The translations under genes were made by a program, and so were the position numbers. Shown in pieces: positions 34,358-47,165 of a stretch of 64,000 nt of DNA. Position 1 is the first letter of the stretch. Every line of letters begins with the position of its first letter. Below the pieces are notes generated by a model that searched no databases, was not told the origin of the DNA, and saw only the letters and a list, made by a program, of their open reading frames with translations. The stretch is from Avena insularis (lineage: Eukaryota > Streptophyta > Magnoliopsida > Poales > Poaceae), in contig CM042686.1 in the NCBI GenBank assembly GCA_023614405.1, positions 352,664,329 through 352,728,328 on the forward strand. The letters run 5' to 3'.

Positions 34358-37300
34358 TGTAACATCCCAAAAGTTTAATCCAAGCTTATTAAGATCCAAA
34401 TAATCAGTTTTAGGGTTAACGAAAACGTTTCCAATCAAAAATATGAAAGCATTCATATGTGTGTGCATGTAAATTAGGAGTTGATTTGAATTGCCATGAT
34501 TAAGTGATCCATTGCTTGTAAAATGATCTTTAGGTGAAATAAACATCATCTAAATCATTCCCAAACTTTTCCCAAAGAAAAACAACTCAAAATGAATAAT
34601 TGAAGTGAATGGTCATTTTGGCCAAATTAACTCTCATACCTACTTTGGCTATTCCTAGTACTCAAAACTTAATAGAAACATTTGTGGATCTTTACACCCC
34701 TTGCTAGTACACATAATGAGGTACCAAGGCCCACCTTGTGATCTGCTAAAACAATCAAATACTAATTTTAAATGACAGTTTAAATTGAATCTATTTCATA
34801 TGGGAAGATCCCACTATTTCAAAAACCACTCAAACAAGTTCAAATTTCAAAACCCTTGCAACCAGAGACTACCTAGTACTAGTGGAGCTCACTCACAATT
34901 TTTGAACCCAAAATTCAAAAGTAAAGTTCATGCGGCCATTTCATCAAACACTTGGCAGGCAGAATTCAAACAAAACAAATTTCACTATTTTAAATAGTGT
35001 TCTGGCCAAACTTGTCTCCCATTTGACCCCCATTTGCTCCCATTGTCTCCTAATGATCTAACCATGCAATTACACCCCACTCCCCTACCCCCCAGTGACC
35101 TTGCCTTGCCATGTCGAGCCCCACCTCGCCGGCCAACTTGGTCGCTGTCGCTGCAGACCACATCCCCCTCTCTCTCCATGTCTAGCAGCTAGCCAGCACC
35201 TCACCGCTGCCCACTATCCCCTCCCCGAGCCAGGCCAAGCCGTGGAACACCAAGAAAACCCCGCGCCTAGTGCGACCACGCCATGCTGAGCACGCGCCAG
35301 AGCGCCGCACCCGGCACACGTGCACAAGCCGCTGGTCGACCGCAGCCCGCGCCCACCACGTCGCCACGACCCAGGGAGCATGCCAGACACCCCCATTCGT
35401 CGTCCAACGCACCACCGCCACCGCCCGTCGTCGAAACCGCCGCCTCTGCCGCTCAGAGCGCCAGCTCCGCCCGACCGCATACCACCGCCCCTAAGCCCGC
35501 ATTAAAGCCCTAGAGCACCACCAAGAGACCCATGACCATGCTAGCAGCCCGTAGCCATGTCACCACCGTCGACTGGCCATGCCGCGTTGTCCCACCGTCA
35601 ATCCTATAACAGGAGAGCACCCCCAGCAGTTTGCAGCACACCACTCCACTCCCCTCACCTCACTGATCGTCCCACACCTCTAGCTGGAGCACGGGGAGCA
35701 GCAGATCGCCGGAATTGTACCGGAGCAGGCCGCCTCTGGAGGAGAAGGGCGCCGCTGATTGCGACCACCCCCGGAGCTGCCTTGACCATCCCTGAGCTCG
35801 CCGTCGACCACCAGTCCGTTTGCCCGCCTCGCCGTCGTCGCTGGAGCCCTGGTATGCCCCCTATGCACCCCCACTGAGCCGCTAGGGTTAGAGCTCGCCG
35901 GCGACAGGGCCGTCATCGACGACGATCCCCAGCCGTTGATCCCCACTCTAATCCAACATCCCACATTGCCCCGTACCGCTTCGCGCGTTATGAGCCGCTG
36001 ACTAGTGGACCCCCTCTGTCAGTTGAGCCCCGCGATGCGGAGTGACACTGGGCCGGCCCATTAGCGTTTCCCGCGCGACCCAGTTAGATTGAATTAGAAT
36101 TTTTCTTTTTAGTTTAAACTTAGTTCTGTCCCTTAGGTCAAAATTCAATTCAGAGAGATTTACAAATGCAAATGAAGTGATTCCAATTTTGTTGGAAAGC
36201 TACTAAAAATATATATCCAAGCCTGTTGGATTTAATTCATTTAGAGTTATAGATCTCTCCTAGTAAAAATAATAAAACAAAAGCGTTTGCACCTTGCAAC
36301 ATTTTTATAAAATCAACCAAGTTAGCTTTTGATTTGATTCCAACTCTCAAAAATCACATTTCACCATACCTATCTGAATATGTAATAATATTAGGATTTA
36401 CATGCAGTGACTTTGGACTAGTACCAAAATAATGCTATATAGGAATTTCTAGTCACTTTAAATCATTAAATAATGAACTTAAACCAAAATAGTTATGATG
36501 CAACCCTTAAACTACATTCCCACATGTTAGAATATGTGGTGATGACATGTGTCCAGATGATCCCATATTTTAAGTGGTGAATATTAAATCTTAGTTAATT
36601 TTTCAATGAGTAGCAATTACTTTTCTAAAATAAAAAGGAGGAAACTATGGAATAAAACTTGTGATGCTTGTGATGATAATAGATCATCAATTGTGTGCCT
36701 TAGAGTACTAAGTAAACTAGTTAAGTATTGTTTGGTGATTGTGTACTCCGTATGTATTTATAGAATATTGTACCGACCAAGCTTACGAGGAGGAGGAGTG
36801 CTACCAAGAAGAAGAAGAAAACTTCAACCACTGCACCAACCAAGGCAAGTTATTGTTAGCAAGCTAGGATTAAGCTAGATGAATGAGTAAAGATGCCTTA
36901 GGCATTCTTTGGTCACACCACTTGAATATTACTACCCCAAGTATTACTTCCCAAGCTTTACTTCCTTTACTTTACCCAAAGTCCCTTACTTGTTTTGAAG
37001 GTAGCATAAAGATTATAAAACTTGACCTATTTAGATAAGCTTTAGATTTCATTCTATGGCATGAGATTGAACCCATCATCTTTCCACCTTAGTGAACACT
37101 CTTAACTTAGTAGTTTAGAGTAGATCAAAACTTGAGTCACTTTAGATGGGAACAATTGGTGAAAATGAATTATGAAAACCTTGGAATGATGAGTCATTCT
37201 ATTGATATGTTTTTACATGTGTTGAGAAACACAAATGGCTTATGATGATGAAAATGTTGAGGCATGAGCCTTAACCCTTTTACAAAACTGATGGTTAGAT

Positions 37301-38246
37301 TCGGATGCGATACCATTCCAAATTTACCGTACAACCACACTACCTGAATTGGGTAAGGCTTAGCCGGAAATTTATATGCATTAGTATTAGTTCCCTCGTG
37401 GGAGAGGTTTGAGCTGAGGCTACCTCTCAATGTTGTCCACCTATGTAGTGCCCAAGATGACTGATGGTCATGGTTGGGAGGCCATGCTCATAGGAGAGGT
37501 GCTTATACTAGGGTGTGTAAAGGAAAGGTTATGTTTGATTATCTGCATACTAAGTATGATGATTCAGGATTATCCCTAACAGATGTATCGAATCTTGTGG
37601 TGAAAGTGTACCACCTCTGCAGAGTGTCAAACTATTCGAATAGCCGCGTCCGCGGTTATGGACAGTTGGAATGGCCATACTGTTTCATTGTCAGATGTTT
37701 TAAAAACAACTTATGAAATGAATGATGAATCTTGACTTGACCACAATAGGGTTGTGTTTATGATAATATCTTCCCAACTTAAGTAATTCTAGAACTTTAT
37801 TTTATCTTTCTTTGCTTCTGAACTCAGCTTAGGTTTCAAACTTAACTTTATAGTTAAGCTTAGATTTAGCACTTCAACTTAGCATAGTTTGCGAGTACTT
37901 AAAGAGTACTCATGGCTTTTGTCCTTGGCTATTCTCATGGCCAGACTATGAAGGAGACTACCAAGATGATGGCCAGCAGGATGGCTATGATAACTAGGAC
38001 TATCTCAATCGGCAAGATTGCCTGTGCCCATGAAGATGGACCCCACCGCTACGCTTTATATTTATTCCGCTGCTTGTTGTATTAAGACTGGATCATGAGA
38101 TCCTTATTTGTGTAATACCTTATGTATAGTTTGTAATGGATGATGTACTGTGATATGCAATCCATTATGTCTCGCAAAAATGGTAATCCTGGGATTGCGA
38201 GGTATGGCATAACGGGCATCTGGGATTAAAAATCCGGGTGTTGACA
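34358..38246 (+). mobile_element. Tekay-like solo LTR (3889 bp)
   Basis: It begins TGTAACATCCCAAAAG and ends GGGTGTTGACA, and is flanked by the 5-bp duplication ACCTA (34353-34357 and 38247-38251). The partner LTR shows the uninterrupted site near 55128-55145. It has no gag, pol, PBS or second LTR, so it is a solo LTR left by LTR-LTR recombination. The TGTAACATCCC terminus and near-4-kb length fit Tekay/Del-type gypsy LTRs. A GC-rich island (about 35050-36060) gives long chance frames on both strands. The segment near 37615-37665 (CTCTGCAGAGTG, TTCGAATAG, CCGCGTCCGCGG) recurs inverted near 61085-61130. Confidence 0.8.
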
Positions 38247-38477
38247 ACCTATTATTAACAACATCCAATGTTCATGATCAGGACACCTATGATCATCAGT
38301 TAATCAACAAGTTAGTATTAAGAGAGGCATTACTAAGAACCATTTTTCTGTTTTCAAATCACAGATGTATTAATGTTTCCTATTAACACAATTATAGCAT
38401 GAAAAATAAAAATTTATCATCAACATGGAATAAGATAATAATCACTTTATTATTGCCTCTCGGGCATATTCCTTTCA

Positions 38478-38714
38478 GTCTCCCACTTGCACTAGAGTCA
38501 ATAATCTAGTTTGAAAAAACTTGCGCATTCAACACCTATGGAACTTTGGTGTCGTATATACGCGTTTGCTAGTGGTAAACATAATCCCCAGATCTATCAC
38601 TTTTAGGTTTGTGTATTTGCATGTCTTTGCGTCTCCGCACATCACTCATTCTCAAATGAGGTGGCTTTGTATAAATTTGGTGAGACCTTAGTTCCTTGGG
38701 GTTTAAAACATGTC
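38478..38714 (-). other. 3' untranslated end and polypurine tract of the outer element
   Basis: Directly beside the left LTR the minus strand reads GCAAGTGGGAGAC, a polypurine tract like that of Angela elements. The next 220 bp are non-coding. The segment ends where the SIRE/Maximus-like element is inserted. Confidence 0.65.
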
Positions 38715-41157
38715 TGAAAGGGCATGTATGCCCCCATGTGTGGTTTTGGTAATTAATGACAAACCCTATGGACTAATGTGCAAATTGAGTTTCACTTGTA
38801 GGTTTGTCCATTAGCATCGCTTGGACCATGTGTTGGTTTCAAGGATGAAAAATAAGAAGCAATGTCCAAGGGATTTGTGCCTATTGGAATCAAGTAGAAG
38901 TAGAAGATCATGTATGTCCTGAAGAAGAACAAGATGGAGTTCCTCATGGCTATCTTCAAGACATCATCAAGAATTGAAGTGCAAGCTCAAGATGTGTCAT
39001 CTCTAGAAGATCTCATGCTTGGAGCTTGCCATCCTCAGCGTTCATGGAATGATGAAGACAAGATCGAAGAAGTGGCTTCCCCATGGAGTATGGGGGAGCA
39101 TGTCTCAAGACTTCATCAAGCAAGTGCAAGCAAGTGCAATCAAGAAAGGTGTTCCATCTTGAAGGTGACAAGATCGTCTTCATCAAGCTCAAGTGGGATG
39201 CTCAAGGCAAAGGTATGATCTTGATAGGGTTTAGGATAGATAGCCGTACTATTAAGAGGGGCTCTCGAGTGGGTGACTTGTTCGTATCTTTCGGAGAGAG
39301 CTCAAACCTTTGCATACATAGCATCATCTTTCTTGGTTGTTGTTTGGTTCTTGTCCATGTGAGGATCTAGAGCTTGTGGTTATCTTCATAACAAGCTCTA
39401 GTTCTTCAAAAACGGATTTCCCTTGCATATCTTATTGCGTTTTTGATCTTGCGGGTTTTTCCGGCTCCACACGTTGGGAGGTATCTCACATATATATTCA
39501 TGATATTTTCTCCCTTGGTGATATCCAATATTTCGATTCTACACGTCGTTATCTTTGTTGGATTCTACACGTCGTTATCTTTCCAACAAAATTGGTTTCA
39601 TCTCGTTTGGAGTTCGGATGCAAAAGTTATGGCATTTCTGGTTCTAAAGTTTCTCTGACCGGAAGTACCGGCCAGACGCCGGAAGTACCGCTCGGGCAGA
39701 AATGCCGCCGGTAGTACCGGTGTTAATTCCGGCCCAACTTCCGGTAAACCCATTTTTGGTTCAGTATGCTCTCTGTCTGGTCTGCGCTATTTGACGGAAC
39801 TTCGGTCGGAATCTTGGGCAGTTGTACCGGCCCAGGCGGTAGTACCGGTGACCCACCGGTAGTACCGGACGACCTTGTTTTTGTGTTTGTTTGCACCGTG
39901 TTTTTGGACCGTTGGCTGAGTGCCACCGGTAGTACCGGCCACCCACCGGTACTACCGGCCGTGCGCGATTCTATGGGTAACGGGCAGATCGGGGAGCCCT
40001 TTAAAAGGAGCTCCCCTTTCCCCTTCGGAAACTTGTTCTTCTCGGTTTTGGCTTTCTCTCTCCTCCATTGTTGACCTTGAAGAGCTTGCTCTCTCCCCTT
40101 TCCCTCCTATGATTCTTTCATCTTTTTGAGGGATTTGAGAGAGGAGATCTAGATCTACAAGCCCCACCAAGCAAAATCCCTTCTTTGTGAAGGAATCCTT
40201 GGGATCTAGATCTTGGAGAGTTTTGTGTTCTCCTCTTGTGTTCTTCCTCCCTTATTCCCCCAATAGCTTTTGTAGCTTTGATGGGATTTGAGAGTGAAGG
40301 ACTTGCCTCTTGCATTTGGTGCATAGGTTTGAGTTCTCCTCGGAGATTCGGTGAGTTCAATCCCTTGGGATTGTTTCTCTTGGGTTCTTGGAACCCTAGA
40401 CGGTTGTGTGGTTGGATAGTTGACCTTTTGTGGTCTTGTAGCCTTTTGTGGCCTTGTTGCGTTCTGTGGCTTTGTAGCCTTTGTGGCATTGTTCTTGGGG
40501 CTCCAATTGAGTTGTGGAGGTTCCCCAAGCTTGTTGGCCTTTTGTGGCATTGTGGAGCCTTTGTGGCATTTCTTGGGAGCCCTCCAATTGAGTTGTGGAG
40601 ATTGCCCCAAGCCTTGTACGGGTTCGGTGACCGCCCTCAAGTGTCCCATAGTGGAACGTGAGTAGGCCTTTGTGGCGATCTCACGGGAGAATAGGGTGAG
40701 CCTTTTGTGGCGTCGGTGAGTTGTGTGGCTTCGCATCCTTGGTGAGGCCTTGTGTGGCGTTGGGTGAGCATCGAGCCACCACACCTCGAGGTGAGCCATT
40801 TGTGGCGTTCGAAGTACATTGCGCCCCCGCACCTCTCCAACAGAGACATAGCTTCTTTGGAAGTGAACTTCGGGAAACAAATCACCGTCTCCGCGTCCAT
40901 CGGTTATCTCTCAACCGAGCCCTTTACCTATGCAATTTACATTGTGATAGCCTTCGTGCTTGAAGTACATCTTGCTATCACCTTGTTGCTTGTCTTGCTT
41001 AGCATAGGTTGTTGGTGCACTTAGTGAAACTAGTGTATATAGGTTTTGGCTCGATATATTAAACGTTAAGTTTTATTCCGCATTTATTAGAGCCTAAGCC
41101 GTATTATTTTTAAAACGCCTATTCACCCCCCTCTAGGCGACGTCCATTTCCCTTTCA
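38715..41157 (+). repeat. 5' LTR of the SIRE/Maximus-like element (2443 bp)
   Basis: It has terminal TGAAAGGG and CCCTTTCA. It carries a cluster of CCGGTAGTACCGG-type motifs at 39655-39962, a TTTAAAAGG core promoter element at 40000-40008, and a minisatellite-like stretch rich in cctttTGTGGC at 40430-40810. Long frames on both strands inside it are repeat translation. Confidence 0.85.
40000..40008 (+). promoter_or_regulatory. TATA-like core promoter of the SIRE/Maximus-like LTR
   Basis: TTTAAAAGG in GC-rich surroundings, conserved at 48425-48433 in the partner LTR. Confidence 0.5.
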
Positions 41158-41159
41158 AT

Positions 41160-41171
41160 TGGTATCAGAGC
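41160..41171 (+). promoter_or_regulatory. Primer binding site, initiator tRNA-Met type
   Basis: TGGTATCAGAGC begins two bases after the LTR end (CCCTTTCA), the standard copia PBS. Confidence 0.9.
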
Positions 41172-41211
41172 GAGGTCTCTCGTCGTAGGCTTCACCGCCT
41201 CGAGAGTAAGG

Positions 41212-43589
41212 ATGTCTCCTAGGGGTTTAGTGCACTCCCACACATTTACTTTTGATGGCACAAATTATGATGTTTGGCGTTTTCGCATGCTTAGTCATTT
41301 CCGGGTCATTGACCCAAATATTGAGCGAATTATAGATATGGGCTTGTCTCCTCCTAAGGATCCCCAAAATCTATCTTTGGAGGAGGAGACAAACTCTTAT
41401 CTCGAAGCTCAAGCATCTAATGTGCTTGTTAATGTTGTGAGCTTTGTAGTTCTTTCCTCAATCATGCCTTTTCGGAATGCTCATGATATTTGGACCAAGC
41501 TTCAAGCAAAATATGATGTGTCCAAGATTGATGAGGATGATTGTGTTCCCTCCACCTCCGGCCATGATGAGTTCTCATATTATTCAACTACACCAACATG
41601 TGATTTGTCACAAGGTAATGATATGGTGAGTGGTGATAGAACTTGCAATGAGTATAGTGAGCTTGCCATTCATGATCCTCCATATCTATCTCATTGCAAT
41701 GTTGTATCTTTGGGCATGAACACTTGTAGGACTATTTGTGATTTACATCCTAGTGTTGATTGCCCTTGCATATCATGTATAAATGCCTTGAATATATCCC
41801 ATGATGATATGCTTGCTTTGCCTTGTTGCCATGATAAATGTGCTTCTATTTCCTCTAGTACTTGTGTTGCTAACCATGTAGAGGAAATTGAAGAATGTGT
41901 GGGCCAAGGCAAAGTTGTGAGTGGAGCTTCAAGTGTTCCCCCATCATCACCTTCTCCCAACATTCACTTATGCCTCATGGCTCAGGAATCAAAGGTAACT
42001 TCTCCTTTGGACCCCAATGCACCTCATGATGATGTGAATGTTGACTTAGATGTAGAAGATGATGATGTTGCTTCTTTAAAAGAGAAGGGGGAGCTAGTCC
42101 TTCGTGCTCTACACAATGATAAAAATGCTTGCTCTACTTTCATTCAGATCTTGAACTTTTCCATTGAAAGTAAGCAACTAATTTATGAGCATGAGGACAC
42201 AATTGACAAAATGGGTAGTCTTGAGTGTGAGTATGCTAATGACATTGCAAACTTAAATGAAGCTCTTGAAGAGGAACAAACCACCAAGGAATCTCTTTAG
42301 GAGACCTTTGCCCTAGAGCTATCTAGGGTGAAGAAATCTCATTATATAAATCTTGAGGTGTCAAGTGACCTCCAAATTAAAAATGATGAGCTTAAAGTTT
42401 CCTATGCTAAACTCCTTGAGGATTTTGAGCACCTCAACAATGGCTCTAGGGTCATTAAGGGGGAGCTCATCAAACTCACCGAGTCACATGAGCAACTTAA
42501 AGCCTCATACAATAAAGATCTTTCCAAGTTGCCCTCACCTCTCACTACTATTGATGATGCTTGTGCTACTAACTTTATCTCTTGTGAAGCATATATTGTG
42601 AAGGAGAATGTTGAGCTACGTGCTTAACTTGCTTTGCTAACTAGAAACTATGGAAATTTGAAGAGAGTCATGCTAAGCTCTCAAGCTTGCATGAGGACCT
42701 TCTAGTTTCCCATGGTAGTCTAAAGTTGGCTCATGAGGCTATTGTATCAAAGGTAACATCTAGTGGGCCTCATGTGGACATTAGCACTACATCTACTCCT
42801 TGTGTCATATTGCCATGTGCTAGTCCTTATAATTCATCCACTCATGCTATTGCTATATCTTGTGATGAATTGCATCCCTTTCCTTGTTGCTCTAACAACG
42901 TAGCATCTACTTCCTCTAGTATTGTTGTTGATACTAACCATGTAGAGGAAAACAAGAAGCTCAAGGCCCAAGTCACTTTTTTGAAGAATGACTTGAAGAA
43001 GTGTCATGAAGGGAAGACCACTCTCAAGAACATCTTGAGTGTGCGAAGATCCCCAAATGACAAGCGTGGGCTTGGATACAACTCCAACATCCAGAACAAG
43101 CCCACCAACTTGTTGAAGCACAAGGGCAACAAGAAGAATGGCCAAGGTCAAGTGAAGAATCCGGCCAACATTGTGTGCTTCAAGTGCAAGGAAGAAGGAC
43201 ATCATGTGAGATGTTGTCCATTTAAGAAGAAGCAACAAGGGAAGCGGCCTCAAGATCCACCTCAAGCTAGAAGCGGGCCTCCTCCCAAGACTCAAGCTCT
43301 TCCTCACGGGGTGGCTTCTTCCAAGAAGAAAGATGGCAAGAGAAGAACTTGCTACATATGCCGCGAGAAGGGGCACCTCTCTTCCTCATGCACCATGGGT
43401 AACTCCTCATACAATCCTATCTTGATATATGATGCATATTCTCTTGGTAAGGATGAGGTGGGCAATGTGTTTGCCAAATATGTTGGTGCCCAAAGTGGTG
43501 TCAAGAAAGGAACCATTTGGGTGGCCAAGCCTATTGTGACTAACTTCTTAGGACCCAACTTGGTTGGGGACCAACAAGCTAAAACTTGA
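41212..43589 (+). pseudogene. SIRE/Maximus-like gag with two stops and a frameshift
   Basis: It starts at the ATG 40 bp after the PBS. The N-terminal domain contains FDGTNYDVWRFRM and, further on, IWTKLQAKYD, typical of copia gag. A Ser/Cys-rich spacer, then a Glu/Lys-rich coiled coil (about codons 280-400), lead to a basic region and two CCHC zinc knuckles (C-x2-C-x4-H-x4-C) at 43176-43217 and 43350-43391. These would bind the element RNA. The frame is broken by TAG at 42298-42300 and TAA at 42625-42627; both would fit C-to-T changes in CAG and CAA codons. A one-base loss between 42627 and 42687 shifts the last part, which is open to 43589. No pol follows. Confidence 0.85.
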
Positions 43590-45301
43590 TCAATAGGTGT
43601 TGGTTGGAGGGCATTGGGGGGCTTGGCTACATTATGAAGAATTGAGGGATCTTCATCACTTATTTTTGTCAAGTCAAGCCAATTGGATTATCTTTCTCCT
43701 ATCATACATCCAATGTTCCTCCTTGCGGTAACATGTGCTCAACTCTTTTACTTTGAAAGTTACTTGCTCCCTTGTGCATATGTTGGTTTTGTACCATTAT
43801 ATGTGTTTGTACATGTTGTGCTTCCCTCATACCTATATTGTGTTGTCTAGTATATTTGTGTATGTTGGTTGGCACATCATGTATTTGTGTTCTTGTGTTT
43901 GAGCCTTTGTTGAATTTATTTGGTGTATTTCTTGGCTCTTGGGAGTGATTAATGGACTATTCCATTTTGGGGAGTGTTATGCTTGGGCATTCCACAATCC
44001 TAAAATGTGTGTACATGAGGAATACCACTTAGTGTTGACATTACATGTTTATCTTGTCTCTATGTGGTATGTCATTCTCATGAAGAATTAGTATTCCATA
44101 ATGTCCATTAATCATCTCCATTTTGTTCTTTGTGCCTCTTGTCGAGATTTCTTGTTTTATCACATTATGGGGGAGTATTATGCTTTGTGCATTTTACAAA
44201 CCTAGAAAATGTGAACATTTGAGATAGTGTCACTTAGAATTGATATTGATATTTATCTAGCTCCTAAGTGGCACATTTAGCTCAAACAAGTTCCAATTAC
44301 CTTGGATTGATTTTATTGCTCATCTTTTGGATCTTGTTTGTGAGAGTTTTTCTTGATATGTGTTTCCTCATATTTGGACCTCAGTATCCTCCATGGAAAC
44401 CATTTGCTTCAAGTTACCTTAATCTTTATTGATTGTGTGACTTTTTGGAGCTATCAAGAATCTCTCTCGAAGCATCAAGCATAACTTTTATGTCTTGTTA
44501 CATGCTTCTTTGTGTGAATATGATCATGATTTCCTCGCAAACTACCTCGGGAAAACTTTCCCCATAATTCTTGTCCTTGGACAAGTGACACTCCATATAT
44601 GGTAGGATTTATTGATCATGTTCACTTTGGCCTTTGTTTTTCTTTGTCCTATGTTTGGCCAAGAATTTGTTTTTTTCCTTTTCTCCCATCTCTTCCTTGC
44701 CTCTTGTGGATCATTTTAGTTCATTTGTATTCTCTTGTGTTTTATTTAATGTAGCTAGTAGTGATGATCTCTTTTGTGTGCATTTTGCATTCATAAGCAA
44801 AATTCAACATAATGCACCATTCATGGGGGAGCTCTCCTATATTATCTAGAACACTCCTTTTATGCTTCTTGTGTTGATCCACATAGTGTTTCTTGTGCTT
44901 GGATGCTTGATCTTTTCTTTTGGTACTTTGTGCCATCATGAAAAGTGTAGAGAGTTTGGTTTATATGTTGGAACCTTGCTCTATTTGGGAGTTGGCTTTG
45001 TCTCATTCTTTGTTACTTCTTTTGATCTTTTAGAATGATACAAATCCTTGAGCATTGTGTGTTTTGTGCATCTCTTGCTCTTTGGCTTTTGCCTTGTTCA
45101 TTTGTTGAATTGTTGCATTGTGTGTTTTGTTGATTTGGCACTTTGATACAATTTGGACACCTTTTGTCGTGTCACACTCTTGCGTGCGACTTCTTGGTTT
45201 ACTTGGTGTTTTTGTTCAAATTTTATCACTTTTTTGGTTCTTGAGAGTCTTGTGCATGCATATTTACTACTTGTTTATATCTTGGCATGATTTCTTTCTT
45301 G

Positions 45302-45411
45302 ATCCAATATATAGGGGATTCTCCACCAAATCCTATCGGCTAAGATGTGCATGAAATTCAATTTCATATTAATATGCACATATTTATGTGGAGGGTCTCC
45401 TATATATATTG
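45302..45411. repeat. Long imperfect inverted repeat (stem-loop)
   Basis: The left arm CCAATATATAGGGGATTCTC (then cac) pairs with GTGGAGGGTCTCCTATATAT (then attg). An inner pair TGTGCATGAAATT and AATATGCACA extends the stem around a short loop. Confidence 0.7.
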
Positions 45412-46938
45412 TAGTTGCACTAACTACTTTGGACCCAATTTGTTTGGGAACATAGTGTACTTAATTGTGTTTTAGGTACATTGGAGATATATTGGATGCT
45501 TGTCTCATCCATTAGGAAGAAGTGGTGCCTACATGTCAATTGGAGGCAAGCTAGGATGATCAACAAATTCATATCCTCTACATCCTACCATTTATATCTC
45601 GGTAACAAGTATCTCTCTCATGCATACATATCTTGCTCCCAACCTTTTGTAGGTTGCTTGTTGGCATGAGTTTGTGTTTTTGCATATGTTGTGCTTCTTT
45701 TATTGGTTTTTAGGAGTGCTCTTTATTGCAAATGTGAGTTTGTTGAGATGAGTGCATATAATGGGGACTATACTAAATCATGACCATGATCCACTTATCC
45801 CAAATATGTCAATCTAGCAATTATATTGCCTATCCTTTCCTCAATTTTCTCTCATGAGCAATAGTGAGTATTTTTGCATAGTTGTTTTCTATTTTGTGAT
45901 ACTTGTTGTCTTTCTCCATATATTCCAACTATTCCCTTTTCCCTTGGTAATAGTTGTAATAGATGTAGTGTGTTGGTGTTTTGAAGTTCATTGATGTACA
46001 ATAAGATATAATTGAGCCTTTGGCCATGCTTTCAAGCAAAAATCTTATTGGTATATTCTATGACTTCTTTTGTTGTTCATGTGCTTTCTTGTGTATCTAT
46101 TTTGTGTGTGCATGTTTCTTTGTGGGCATATGTCTTTCTGACATTTTCCACCTAGAAACTTATACACATAAGAGAAGATAAATCTTTGGTTGTTTTTGTT
46201 TTCCTTGGAGACCACCCTTTATTTCATGTTGATTCTTCGGTGGCTTCCATGTTTTTTTTGTCCCATTTGTTTGCATCTCCGGGCACTCATGATTTGATCT
46301 CTGTTGCCGTGTATTTTTAAATGAGTTTGTAGGAGTGAGGATTCCATGATTGTGCACTTTGTTTCCAAATATAATTATTATAGTTGGTGCATAATCCTTG
46401 GGGAGCTTCTCTAACTCACTTAAGAATGCTCATTTGTATTTATCTTTGTTTGAGGTTTAAATGTCTATGGGGGAGTGAGGATTCCATATTTGTGCATGAC
46501 GTATTCAAATGATTATATATTGTGCACGAAGATTGGGGAGCTTCCCTAATTCATCTAAACACTCTTTTGTCCGTATCATAATATCTTGTGTTTTTCTTTT
46601 TGTATCAATTGTTGTTGTCAATTGGTATTTTTGGGTCTTTTTGGGTTGCTCGCTTCATTTGTTGAAGCTATTTTCTCTTTCTTTTCTTTTTGCAATCTTT
46701 GGGTCCTCAATATAGTTTTACTTCCTCCCAAGGATTCATCATTGGATATGTGCATATGCACACCTTTGGAGGAATTCTCACTATATTGGTCATCTATAAC
46801 TTTTCACCCATTTTGGCAATCGATGCCAATGGGGGAGAAGTTTTAGAGGGTTTAAGGGAAGTTGGTTTATGGTTTGAGTTGGTTCTTAAAGCATTAGCCT
46901 TGCATGCTCTTGCATCTTTGTTGTTGCTTTGCATGTTT

Positions 46939-47048
46939 AATATATAGAGGAAACTCAACCAGTGATAATGGTTGGCAATCTATGCAATGAAATTCAAGTT
47001 CATCACACGTGCATAGATTGTGGGGGAGTTTGATCTATATATTGTGGT
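46939..47048. repeat. Second long imperfect inverted repeat (stem-loop)
   Basis: AATATATAGAGGAAACTC pairs with GGGAGTTTGATCTATATATT, and GGCAATCTATGCA with TGCATAGATTGTG. It resembles the hairpin 1.6 kb upstream in size and arm sequence and ends about 120 bp before the right LTR. Confidence 0.7.
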
Positions 47049-47165
47049 TGTACCAACAACACATACTTGTCTAGTATTTGATGTTGGGGCAACCATTTTG
47101 TTCATTAAATTCCATATTTAAACCCTCTCAAAGGGATTGTCATCAATTACCAAAATGGCGGAGAT

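Larger units (their letters stand above)
32316..38477 (-). repeat. 3' LTR of the outer Angela-like element, split by two insertions
   Basis: After removing 33449-34014 and 34358-38246 with their target duplications, about 1690 bp remain, matching the 1693-bp right LTR. It starts TGATGGGGTT and ends CCTTTCA. A TATA element (TATAAAAGG, minus) lies at 32781-32789. The LTRs differ at roughly one base in ten by eye, so the insertion is old. Confidence 0.85.
43590..47165 (+). other. Non-coding interior of the SIRE/Maximus-like element
   Basis: T-rich, with no pol or envelope-like domain. It contains direct repeats: a tttgggga/atgggggag...ttatgcttgggcatt block at about 43970 and 44165, and a gtgaggattccat...gtgca...ttggggagcttc block at about 46334 and 46477. 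It also contains two long stem-loops, at 45302 and 46939. Purine tracts of the GGGGGAG type recur, as in SIRE-type 3' regions. The final GGCGGAGAT before 47166 is the presumed polypurine tract. Confidence 0.7.

Noticed and set aside
35095..35964. Cluster of overlapping GC-rich frames as coding exons
   Set aside because: Five or more overlapping frames on both strands in a GC island within the solo LTR, with no conserved motif or start context.
40206..40880. 224-residue minus-strand frame (and its copy near 48.45-49.31 kb) as a gene
   Set aside because: It lies inside a long LTR over a TTGTGGC-rich minisatellite-like stretch; its Lys/Gln/Thr-rich composition follows from the repeat.
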